In this document: piece by piece, positions 1 to 11,900 of the stretch
Numbering within the stretch: the stretch's first letter is position 1
How the letters are laid out: each line of letters begins with the position of its first letter
Source of the DNA: Malurus cyaneus samueli
Taxonomy: Eukaryota > Chordata > Aves > Passeriformes > Maluridae
Assembly (NCBI GenBank): GCA_009741485.1
Contig: CM019216.1
Span: 23,287,119-23,351,118, forward strand
Direction: 5' to 3'
DNA: 64,000 nucleotides
Notes under the pieces: model-generated
The model's input: the letters and a program-made list of their open reading frames with translations, nothing else
What the model was told of the DNA's origin: nothing
The model's database searches: none
Position numbers and translations under genes: made by a program

Positions 1-351
1 TAACTGGTTTCCAATTTTAAGTGTGATTTGACTTCTTCCTTCTAAATGAGAAAGAAGGCCCAAGTGAAAACGCCACATCCACCTACCAGGACACATACAG
101 CCTACATCTAATGCAAAAAAACCCTCAGTAGACAATACAATGTGCTGCAATGTCTATGGCAGCACCCCTTGACCTGCAGCTGAATCAACCCATGTTAAAT
201 TACCCCTCCAACCAGGATTTAAAGTAATTCTTTAAAAAAAAAGGTTGCACATTTGATGTAAGGACTTTAACATCATAATGGCCTGCCTCAAACACTGTTT
301 AGGCCACACAAGGACTTTGCCATGAGATAAGCAAAGAATGGGCTGACAGCT

Positions 352-376
352 CCACACCTGGTGGAAGCAGGTGTGG
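352..376. repeat. Perfect 9-base inverted repeat
   Basis: CCACACCTG and CAGGTGTGG flank a 7-base spacer. The stems contain CANNTG E-box cores (CACCTG and CAGGTG). A similar hairpin, AGAGAGGTT-TG-AACCTCTCT, lies at 17362-17381. Confidence 0.8.
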
Positions 377-621
377 CTCGCACATCCTGGGTAATGCATC
401 CAGGCAAAAATTCCCAATGTGGCAAACTCTGTGAAGAAGTAAATGCTCATACACCTGTCACCAGTCAAATAAAGATCACCCCAAGGGATGGGACAGATGG
501 CAGCTGTGACCATCAACCACCACTGAAGCCCCCCCCACAATACACCTCTGTGGATACCTGAAACTTGGACTGTAAATTAAGCCATCATGACAGGAACTTG
601 AGATAAGAAAGGTGGTATTAT

Positions 622-1142
622 TGTCCAAGTGTTATCTCAGGCCAAGGGGGAGGTAAACAAAGCCGGGCAGAAGAATGTATCACTGATAACGGCAGAATTT
701 ATGGGCCACAAAGAAAGCCAACTCAGCAACTGTGCTGAAATCAGCTCAGACTGGGTAAAAGATAATTCTGGCAATGGGAAATCACAACCACCCACTCACA
801 ATCCACCAACACAAAAGAAGAGAAAGACTGAGCATGGACTGTAAGCCAATAGAATTAGAAAAGTGTGTAGCCAATGAGCAATAATGCCTTTGTTTGCTAA
901 AATGCACAAATAATGAAAAGTTCTGAACGACCTTGGGACCCCCACCAGCAGGAAGCCCAGGGTGAGGAAGGACCAACAGGATGGCACTGGATCCATGGGT
1001 GGTAACTATGTTCTGCTTAATCCACCTTGCTCTAATTCTCTCTCTCCCTCCTCCTCCATGTTTTCTATTTCCATCTCTCTACCTCATATTTACTGTTAAA
1101 TAAAATCAGTATTATTGACTTCAGCATGTGGTCTTATTCACA
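622..1142 (+). mobile_element. Solo LTR of an endogenous retrovirus (family not assigned)
   Basis: The 521-base segment begins TGT and ends ACA and is flanked by a near-duplicated hexamer, TATTAT (616-621) and TATTAA (1143-1148). Inside, in the plus direction, are two CCAAT motifs (about 846 and 870), a pyrimidine-rich stretch (about 1030-1085) and an AATAAA signal at 1099-1104, 38 bases before the end. That order matches a U3-R-U5 LTR. No gag, pol or env reading frame lies beside it, so it looks like a recombined solo LTR. The family is not recognised and the age is uncertain. Confidence 0.55.
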
Positions 1143-4100
1143 TATTAATCTGGGCACAGGCAGCTCTCATTTACCTGATCACAATATTTGGTGATTGCTT
1201 TTTGGTGGTTTGGGGTTTTTTTTTAAGTGATCAGTGAAGTTCTGGCACAAAATAAAAATGCATTCCTACACCATCACACGACAGCTTACATATTTTGAAA
1301 TGATGATCCAAGTTTAAACAGAAATCCCACACTGGAAAGTGCAAACTTGGGTCACAGCAGTAAGCATCACTGCACTGAGAGAACTGCAGGCATTTTCCTC
1401 AAACCCCTGGAAGACAGTGAAGATCTGCGCTGACTTTGTGTATTTCTGCACTTTGATCAAGTCATTCTGCTTTGCTTTTTATACTCTCCCTTGGAGAAAA
1501 AGCAGTGGGATACGCTCCAAGAAATCCATGTAAAGGTCCTGAGAGAAGAAAAGACCCAGAGCAGCATTCCCTTTGCTGTTCAGCCAGCCTTTCAAGCCCC
1601 GTGCTTGCACGGCTGTTCTAACTCCAGACTGCTGCAGAGCAGAGGAACTGGAGGGAGAGCAGCAATGTTTCCATGTGACACACACAGCCCCTGAACACCA
1701 CAATCCACAGGGTCATTTCCTCAGTGTCAGCCAAGACCATCAAACTTTAATGTAGCATACATTAAATATACTCACTAACAGAATGAGGAGAGCTTGAAAA
1801 GAGAGGACACGAGCAGTGATCTGTGCTGTTAGGTTTGGCTAAATTCGTATGTCTTTCTCCCCACTCTGATCTTCAAATTTTGATATATTTATATTAAAGG
1901 AGAGTAATTTGGTTTGCATGTGATGTCAAAATAATAGGAACAAGAATCAAAATAATCAAGCATTTAAAAAAAAATCTCACCAGCTGATGTTTACCCCACG
2001 GATGTATATGATACTGCTCCTCATTCATCTCCACTAGCACACCCACCCCTTGTTCTCCTTTCAGTTTTGTGAACAATAGAAGATTCTCTTCCACAACAAA
2101 GAAGTGTAAAAATAACTACTAGGATGTTTTCTGTGTTGTACGAAGACAAAGGACACACTCACAGTCTGAAACCATTACTAGACTTCCAGAAATGCACTGT
2201 CAACTCATATTAAAAAAGAATAATATATTAAAATAAAAAAGCATGCCAGACAATTTAAAGATCTGACACAAATAACATATTTTATTTTTAACGTAAGTGT
2301 ACAATAATTTGAAAATTTCATTGACTGTTTTTCTTGATTACCACACAAACCTAAAGTAAATACGTCCACTGAGTTGAACTGGTTTGAGCATATTGTTTCA
2401 CTGGGAATAGCTACAGTCTTAATCCACTTCATAAAGACCTATCAGCAAAGCATTTTTTTCATTCATGTAAAGAGAAGCCAGTTGACTGCACTGTCATGCT
2501 GAGATGTGCAAAATGATCTTTAGTAGAAAAATAGGAAAATTATTAAAGACTGCCATGTGAGTGCTTTTCACATACAGGGTTGCTATAGTGAATATAGAGT
2601 AGCTATACAGGATATACAGCTGTTCAACCATCTGGAAAAGCAATGGAAAGCAATTGGAAACAGCATGCTAGGGATGCAGAGAAGGGAACTCCACCTGAGC
2701 AGGCAGGTGGCCCTGATCATCAAATTATCTTGCCCATGTTAAATTCGTATTCTAGATTTCAGAGAGCATGCAAATTTGCATAGTATTTATCCAATTTCTG
2801 CATCTCCACATTTAATGAAGACTTATCATATATATTCACAGTCTGTATAAAAATGTATTTCTGCTTTTAACATCACAGAGAGCTCCGAAAGTTCCACATG
2901 ATCACAGATTTTCTGTTATTAATGAGACAAGCAACCCACCTATGCTAGTAAAAGAGGCAAGCCACAATTTCTCTGTGTGGCTATTCTGGTACAATTAAGT
3001 TAAATGTAAGAGCTATGAACACAGGACAGAAAAGGAATTATAATGCTAATTAATTAGATATTAATTATACTGAAATAATTACCACTCTGGAAGTGAATTT
3101 CCACACATAAACAGCCAATTAAAATGGCATATTTTATTGAATTAACCATTTCCTTCCCAGGCAGCACTCAGGGAGCTGGGACACCCTTGTTCTTCTGGTC
3201 CCCTGGAGTTTGGGACATCGAAACTCCCTCATGTACCTTTGATACCTTCCTGTGAATAGCAGCTCCATGCTGTCTAATAGATAAGAGAAGTGTCACCACA
3301 GATGTGGATTTTAAGGTTTCAAAGGAGATGAAAAGGTCAGTTCTGAGAATTCCCTACCATGCATAAACAGCAGCTGATAAAGAACAAACATAAGAACTAT
3401 GGGCAAAAGGAGTCTTGAAAATGGTACTGTCTGAAGAACACGAAAATTTAAGGAATGAGAAATGATACAGCAGAGAGAGCTGTGAGTGGTACTAGAGATA
3501 AAGACAAGAAGCTAGTACTTTAACAGTGGAAGAAGAGGATTCCAGGGGAGCAATAAAAAAGATAATGATTTCAGTAAAAATGCATGTTGAAATGACTGGT
3601 TAAGATTAGCACCTGGAGAGTATAAAGATGGATCCTGTGGCAGTCAGCACAGCACTCAGACCTCTCTGCAGGAAAGCTTATGCTGCATGCACAGAAAGAA
3701 AGGCAAGTTTCTGAGAATAAGAGCTCAAGATAAGAGTCACATGTTTCAGCTCAGAGACTGGAAAGTGCTCTCAACAGTGACACACACCAAAACAAACAAA
3801 AAAAAAATATCAGACATGGAGAATTTTGTGGATCAATACAACATGGAGTTCTGAATCATCTTCACTATGATCTAACATGGAGAATTTTGTGGATCAGACT
3901 GCCCAGAAATACTTAATGGGAGGCAAGACCATCAAGGAGCTATGACAATCCCAAAGCAGTAAGGAAAATATGGGCAAGGAGAACTCCAAGGAAAAGCCAC
4001 CGGAACAACCAAAGAGAGCAACAAAAGGGAGGAAGGGATGTTCAGTTACTTGTTTCGGTGCAGTCACAGAAGTCAAACAAGGTGAAGAAGGATTTAAAAA

Positions 4101-7100
4101 AGGAAAGCCAATACAAAGCTCTAAACATGCCAAAACATTCCCTGGAAATAAAATAGTCACATCTAAAATCACAGCTAAATGATAGATTTTACACATCAGT
4201 TTACTTAAATATAACATTTTCAATATTTAATTATTTACAGAATAAGCTAAGGAATAGGAACATAGTGCAATTGTTCTTATTTTCTTTAATTTAAAGATGA
4301 AAGGATTACAAAATCTAAAAATTATAACCAGACTTGACGTCTCATGAAATATAACTTTAAGAAGTCTAATGTACTCCAAGACAGAGAACACAAGACAAGA
4401 AAAGGAAGACAGTAAGGGAGCTGGGCTGAGTGACATGCCACCTGCCTGTCCCAGGCAGAGGGATTGATTACCACCACGGGGTTGCCAGAACAAAATTTCA
4501 CACTCTATCCAAGTTAGGATGTATTTTTAGTCTTTGAAAATATTACTGGACTATAAATGGATGTTGTTCTAATAGCTTTTTTTTATTATTGCAATATAGA
4601 ATTAACAGTGCTTTTATGCACAGGGATTTGACATCCTAAAGGCAGAAATCATATGCTAAGAAAGAACAATCACAAACCCCCAGAACCTCTGTTAGCTCCC
4701 CCGGCAGGTGCCAGCCAAGCACCAGATCAAGGAGTGTTCCTGGCACACAAGGTTGTGTCACAGAACTGATGAAAGGAGTCTGGGGACAGCAGTGGCCATG
4801 GAGAACGAGAAGAGCTCCCACAAGAGCCCACAGCAGCCACCACGCAAAAGGAAACTGAACTGTGTTCCACCACAGGGGAGATTTGCCTTCTCACTTACGC
4901 TGCTCTTATTCAAATAGGAAGGAAACACATCCCTACAACAGATGCATGGACAAAGCTATGGTAGAGCCAGAAACACCCTCCTGAAACCAAGAGCAAATCT
5001 CCATGAAGGCTAAGAGCATAAGGACTGGGTAAAGCAAGCCTGGTATATCTCTGTCCTCTGTTAAGGACAACTCAAAGTCTTGTCTTACATATGCAATGAC
5101 ACATATAAAAAACACCCCAAAGAGAGGTTGTCAGGCCAAAATAGCTGTTTCGCAGCTTGCAGACAAACCATGGCCAGTCCAGCCAGAGGGAATACAAAAG
5201 GGTGTAAAGGAGGTCAGTTTATGGCACCCAGTCAAATAGATCAACCACAGAGCAGCAAGTTCCCTACCTGAACTGCTGTGTTACCCACAGCACCTTACTA
5301 ACAACAAGGTCAGACGCCACTAAAGAGTCTCTGTCAGTCCCAGTCCTTTAAAACGAGGAGCGTTTTTTATTTTCCACCAGAAGCTGAGTCCAAAGCTTGG
5401 CTTGTAAGCCTCAAATAGTTACTGCCTGAAATAAAAGGATCAAACTAAATAAAAGGATCAGACTTAGTGTCTGACCTTACTGCAATGAAATAAGATACCA
5501 GTCTGCCTAGTCACAAGATGCTGACAAGATATGAAATATTTGATTTTACAGTAGTGTAGAAGCAGTGCAACTACAGCTTGGGGTGAAGAGAAATTTATTT
5601 ACAATTACACAGGATCTTGTCAACAAGGCTGTTCTACACATCAGGATTGTTTTATACTTGCTGCAGCAAATTCAACCTCATGAAAATTGTGCTCTTTCAT
5701 GTAAGGTACAGCTACAAAAATCCAGTAGACCTGATTAAATGATTCCCTCAAAAAGAGGTCATATTCTCTGCTAGTAATGAAGAAGGTATGAATGAAACTT
5801 ATCTTTAGCAAAGATCCTCCATGAACCACACATAGACATGATCCAGCAAAGTCCTAACACGGAACTTCTGAAACTGTTCCCATACCAGAATGGGACTACA
5901 TATTCTTATCTACAAATTACTATGAGAAATATCAATTTTTGTGAGTCTCATGAAAAAAAAAAAATGCTAGATCCAGAGCTGTGCAGACCATAAACCTGAA
6001 AAAAGGAGTAACTGGGGCAGATGCTGCAGCAGCAGTCCATGACCTAAAAACCAGTCAGCAGGACAAGATATTCCAAGCAAAAGTGCAGAACACTTGTGCT
6101 AGAAAGTATATTTTAAACACTGTACTTTTATGAGAAGATTACTGAATATTAACAATCAAAACGTAAAGAATGCAAAAAGCTGTCTAACAGGCAGCACTGT
6201 CTTTGCAGAGGCAAGCATTTTATAGACTAATGGCTTATGCAGTTATACACCATCACAAACAAGGCAAAAATTACAATATTTATTAGCATTACAAAGCTTA
6301 CAGCTGAATACCAGGCAGATCAGTATTTCCTTGGACTAGTTATGCCAAGGATTGCCTCCAAAATCTCTGAGGGATACATGTATGGCATTGCTGTGGAGCA
6401 AGAAGAAGCTTATTTAAAAAAAAAACAGGATTTTGCAAAGCATTACTTAGAATGGTAGTCACAGCAGAAGTCCTGGTTTTCATGAAAATACAATTATTTA
6501 TGAGGGAAAAAATTCTTAACATTGGCTCTGACAATGTTCCTAAGGAGGTTTAAAAAAAAAAAAAAAAGAAAGCCCAATCTGTATTTTATTCTTTCCTTTA
6601 GGTCTTCACTGGACTGACTGAACCAAATCAGCAAGACTCTGGATGTGTTTTCAAGCATAATTACGTCCATGATTTTCAAGAATATTTAAAAAAAAAAAAT
6701 CATACAGCCGAGAGCAGAGACATTCCTCATTTTCAAGGACTCTACAGACACTGTAGGTGTGATGGATCTTGTCTCCCCAAATGCCATCCAGAACAGCTGC
6801 ACAAAGCCTACTGACTAATAAGGGGCAAGAATGTCACCCTGCATTAACAGCTCCAGTTACAACACAACAGCGATTGCTAAAATATTCACTTCTAGGTAGC
6901 TTGCTGGGTTACAGTTATATAACCTAGGTTTCCAGATTGATTTATGGTAGATAAAGTGAAAAACCCAGCTGTAGGAAAAAAAGGATCAGGACGGCTTAAG
7001 AAAAAATAAATTCATGCTTACAGTGTCAAAAATAACACAGATGAGTCATGGTTACCAACAGCAAATGGAAGCTCATGCCCTGCTCAAAGTGCTGGCTTAG

Positions 7101-8766
7101 ACATTTACAGAAAGAAACATGATAAATGTACAAAATATGCCCACTTTTAAAAACAAATCCCTTAAAAATAGAACAAAAATCTGAAACTTAAATCAGAAAT
7201 AAAGTGGTGATAAATGAAAAGCAGTAACATGCCTATCAGTCCTCACCTCTATATATTTAGGAAACTAAATGGAGTTGAGAGTTTTTTTTCCTATGGAGAA
7301 GTGAACACATTAAATGCTCTCACAGTATTTTGTGAGTCCATTGGAAAACTTCTAACTTGCCCTGAACACACCTAAATAAATAAGTGGTTAAAACTGAGTG
7401 CTTTAATATGAAACAGAGTAACAATAAAGGCACTAAAGCTGTTCATGTCACTTCTCTACAGCCACAGGAGCCCTGTCGGTGCCTGTAGGTGCTGCACAGG
7501 CAGGGTGCCAGTGTGCTCAGATGGGGAACTTCACTGCATTTGCCCCAACTGCTTCACTGGGCCCTGGGTCAGCAGCACAGCATCAACTGCATTTCACTTT
7601 TCTGTCTTCACACAATTAAGTAAGGCAAGTTAGAAGACAAAAAAAAAAGTTAGAAGGCAAAAGATAGGAAAAAGATAACATATTTATTGTATTTCTTCCT
7701 TAGTTGGTTGATACTATGGAAGTGACTATCTCCTTTAAATCCTGCAGTTAAATGTCAACAAGTGCTATTAACACTTAGCTAGTTTGTTTTAAAGACTCAG
7801 ACTTCTAGTCAGACATAATTGTAAAGACTTGCTGAAAATTTTATCTTGGATTTGCAACTATCATGCTACCAATTTCTGTTCCAAGGTAGGGCTCTTGATT
7901 TGTAATTATATAGTCTTTTAATTTACAGCTGAGGGGAAAATATTAAATATAAAAGTAGTCCAATAAGAGACTACAGCCTGTTCTTTCTACCGAAGTCAAA
8001 ATCTCTCTCCAAATTCAGCTTCCTTTAAAAAATCTTGATTAAAAAAAAAAAAAAAATTAGCTTTTGTTCTGCAAATGTGCTTATAAACAGGAGCTACAAC
8101 TCTCTTGCACTTTTCCAGATTTCCTAATGAAAGCAGCCTTCTTAAGGCTTTGGCCATTGCTCCCTCTGGTTCTCGCTATCAGACAAATAATTAGCACTGT
8201 GCTGATACACCTTGTTTGCAGCACAGCTCATCCAGGAGCCAGTCAAGTGCCATCTCCAGCTCAGGGCAGATGAGAGAGGAAAAGCTACAGCCCTACCTGG
8301 GCTCCAGGAGTGATGGGGTGAACAAACCAGGCAAGACAACGGAAAAGGTTAAAGTTACTTCATCTCACTGCAGCTGTAAGGCAGATCGCACCTGGCACAG
8401 GAAATTAAAACAAATGGAAACATGTTCTGGCTGAAGTAGCACAAGCAAGAGAAATTACTTCATCTTGGTGCCAGGAAGAGGCCTGAGAAAGGACAGGGAC
8501 CAGCTGAACAATCAAACTCATCTTGAGCAAAATGAAGAGAAATCTAGGTGACTACTGCAGCATTTCGCTGTATGTCTTTGGCTGTCCAACAATGCTGCAG
8601 CTGAACTGGCTGCCAAAGAAAAGAAATCTAGAGAGAGGCTCTAGTTTGCATTCTTTTTAACTTTTATCCTCTCAGGGCATATCTGTGTGGAAGGAGGTGG
8701 AGACTGGTCCTGCTGTGCAATCACTGGTGCAGGACCTGCCAGGGGGCCTGGACCATGGAGTCCCAG
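1143..8766 (-). other. DST: DST first intron, distal segment
   Basis: AT-rich intron. It holds the 22-base direct repeats at 3814-3896, a TAAT cluster near 3045-3082, a short duplication of AAATAAAAGGATCA at about 5430-5460 and A tracts. No DST exon or other gene was seen. Confidence 0.7.
3814..3896 (+). repeat. Pair of 22-base direct repeats 61 bases apart
   Basis: ACATGGAGAATTTTGTGGAT followed by CA occurs at 3814-3835 and again at 3875-3896. A partial copy (AACATGGAGTTCTG) begins at about 3840. The intervening sequence is not itself repeated further. Confidence 0.85.
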
Positions 8767-8967
8767 CAGGGATGGGCTGGGACACTCAGAGCTGGGTGCC
8801 CTTGGGAGCAGGGATGGGCTGGACACTCAGAGCTGGGTGCCCTTGGGATGCAGGAATGGCATGGGACACTCAGAGCTGGGTNAGGAATGGCATGGGACAC
8901 TCAGAGCTGGGTTCCCTTGGGGTGCAGGGATGGGCTGGGACACTCAGAGCTGGGTTCCCTTGGGGTG
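8767..8967 (+). repeat. 42-base minisatellite, about 4.7 copies, interrupted by an N
   Basis: Units begin at 8767, 8809, 8851, 8882 and 8925. Each reads like CAGGGATGGGCTGGGACACT followed by CAGAGCTGGGTGCCCTTGGG. Units 3 and 4 share a GGAATGGCATGG variant. Unit 3 is cut short at 8881, directly before a single N at 8882, so copy number is probably wrong in the assembly. The G-rich units keep all three forward frames open, giving false ORFs over 8685-9141. Confidence 0.95.
8882..8882. other. Ambiguous base inside minisatellite
   Basis: A single N, probably a collapsed or unresolved stretch of the 42-base repeat. Confidence 0.95.
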
Positions 8968-11900
8968 CAGTTGTTTGTCAGGTCCTGGCAGGATGCACCC
9001 GAGCAAGCTGCAGGAGAAGGGCTGAACAACTGCCATTCCATCAAAACAGCTTCAGCATTACATACAACCCCTTGCAAGAGATATTTTAAAGCTACAAATG
9101 AAACATGTAATGGCATTTTACATGGTGTGTATATGAATTAGAGTATTAATGCAAGCTGTTTATCTTCTGCAATGATTAGTCCCTGTGATAAAAAGTATCT
9201 ATAAACAGAGCTTACAGAAAAGACACCAGCTGATATCAGAATATAGAGAAATTTTAAGTTACATAATTAAAAATTTATGAAGTATCTACTTTTCTTTCAT
9301 TCAAGAAAGATATCTTAGCCCAAAAACTGGATTTCCATAAGAGTGATTTATATCAACAGTCTGCCAAATCATCCTAGTTTTCTTCTTAAATTATCTCTTT
9401 ATCCATCTGTCCACACATTCCCAAGCACTTGGTTTCCTTCATGCAGAGGACAGATGTATCCTCACCTCCCCCCTACCAAAACAGCACTGCAATAGAAACA
9501 TTTAAATTATAACGCTGGGTGTGCCTTGCATCCACACAACTCCTCTGCCAAAATTAAATCACCACTGAAACTGAGAGATTTGCATTGCTATTCCACAAAA
9601 GTAAAACAACAAACCAGGCCAAGAATGATGCAAATAAATGGACAATCATGTTCCAGGCACAGCCAAGTTCTTTCCCCATGCTCTCTCATAAAAAGCATTA
9701 GACAGATTTATACATTTTTAGAACTGTTTTCCCCTGTGATAAGGTCAGCTCCCGCATCAATCAGCACAGGCTCTTTCCCTCCATGTCACACATGGAGCAC
9801 TGCACAAGGAACACATCAAACACAGCTTCCTGCTCTGCAGCAGCTCCCAGCAGGAACCTCACATGACACACACATCACATCCATCATGTGGATGAAGCCA
9901 CACTGGTGCCATTGCTTTTGAACTGTTTTCCCTCACTTGTTTAGCAGTAAATGACCTGCCCAACACTTCAAAAATACCTTTATGGGCCAACATGCTTGGG
10001 AAATGGTCTGAAATACATAGAAGACTTCAATGTACAAATTCTTGTAAAACACTGCAGATTTAAAAGCACAACAAAAATTATTCTGAGTGGTAGCTGTCAG
10101 TTCAGCTATCTGAGCTTTAAGAACTGAATGTGTTACTTCAGGGCAGGTTCAGGGCTGATTTCAGCTGCAGCCTATGAGCTGGTCAGAAAGAATTTAGAAG
10201 CCTTAAAGCAGCCTCTGCTATTCTAGCGAGTAAACCAAATAACTCTTTTTCGAGTGAAAAAAACAAACCAGAGAAAGACATACTAAGGAAACCCAGAGAA
10301 TTCTTATCCCAAACGATGAAATAAGGAAGTGCCACATATCAGATCTGTGTGACAAATGCATGAGAAAGGTTGAATTTGTGACTCAATTCTATATCAGTTC
10401 AACAGTTTTACACTTAACTCCTTAAACTTCAGTGTCATGAGTTTCCCAAAAGCACCATTGGGAATCATAAGCATTTCTTTAGTGGCTTGACTGAATACTG
10501 AAAAACTCATATAATCTCCGTTAATCCTAATTTGAACAATTCAATCCTTTTGTACACTTCTGTCTTCTTACAAGCCTACAGTCTGAACAAATGATATTAC
10601 AATCAAAGAGAAGCACCTCTGTTAACCTCAGTGAGATCAAAACAGAGACTTTATTTACACAAATGTGTCTGTCTGAGAGCTGACTGTGATTCTAAAGAGG
10701 AAAGTACCACCATCCCTGTAACAACAGCTGTGCAGTCACAAAGATCAAACTACCCAGAGGCAAAACCCCACTCCCATGGCCATGGCATGATAAGCATCCT
10801 AAAATGCTGTGGCATTCTCAAAAGGGCCACCAAACCCAAAGATACAGGCATGATGACATAGAGGGAGCAACCAAGGGCGGGTAACATGAGAATCCAAATT
10901 CCCAGCATCTGACTTCAGTTTCATAAAACTTCTGGGGAAACACAGGTTTAGCTTAGCTTTAGTTACAGCCACTGAAAAATGCAGATTGCAACAAGTAGTG
11001 ATGCTTCAGAACAAGAGTCACATATAAGTGAAAAATAATAGCATCCATTTTTAGTGGTGCTCTTTTGAAGTATCTAAGAAACAGACTGATGACTAAGACA
11101 ATAAAAAGCAGTGACAAGTGTAAACCCACCATGGACTTCAATACTATATTTAAATCATATTTTTATGTCAGTGGAATACTACAGATGAAAATTAAAAACT
11201 TTTGCATTGATAGCTGTAGAGCAAGTTGAGTTACATCTCCCTAATAGGGAAAGAGATTTAGTTAGAAACTGGAGGGTTTCAAGCCCTTCAGCTCCCATTT
11301 CTGTTACATACATATTTGATATCTCAGGAGATAAGCAGCAAGGAGACAACACAAATGTATTCTGACAATTTTCCCAGCACAGGTATCCATTCTTCAGTGG
11401 CACCCATTGGAGCTTTGCACGTCCAAAACAGAGACCTAGTAGAAAGATATCTTCCATCACAGGTATTTTTCAGGAGTTCCTCTCCTTCATTCTGTTACAA
11501 TTTTGTGAATTATTTTTCACACTGTGTGATTCCAAAGGTTCATTTTTCCATAAAAGCCAACCACTATCTTTTTGTACCATTTGTATCTGTCTGAATAATC
11601 AGCTACACAGTTTTCATAAGTATTTACCACAATCAAACAGCAGTAGTGAAAATAAGAACATTTACCTTAGCACTGCTCTTTTGGGGAGCAAATGCTCAGC
11701 TCCGTTAAAGGAAAAGAAGATTCAGGATTATGTAGGGAACCACCCTGATCCCTTGACAGCAAGTTTGCTAGTTTTATCATACTTTATCCACTAAAACACA
11801 AATTAGTGTAATAAAGATGGGGAGAGGAGATTTGAGAATGCACTCTTTACTCGCTACCAAAATAATATTCCATTAGGCAAAATGGAGGTTTACCAACTCA

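Noticed and set aside
8685..9141. Overlapping plus-strand frames with repeated HSELG, QSWVPLG or LRAG motifs
   Set aside because: These are translations of the 42-base minisatellite, whose length divisible by three keeps all frames periodic. They also run through an N.
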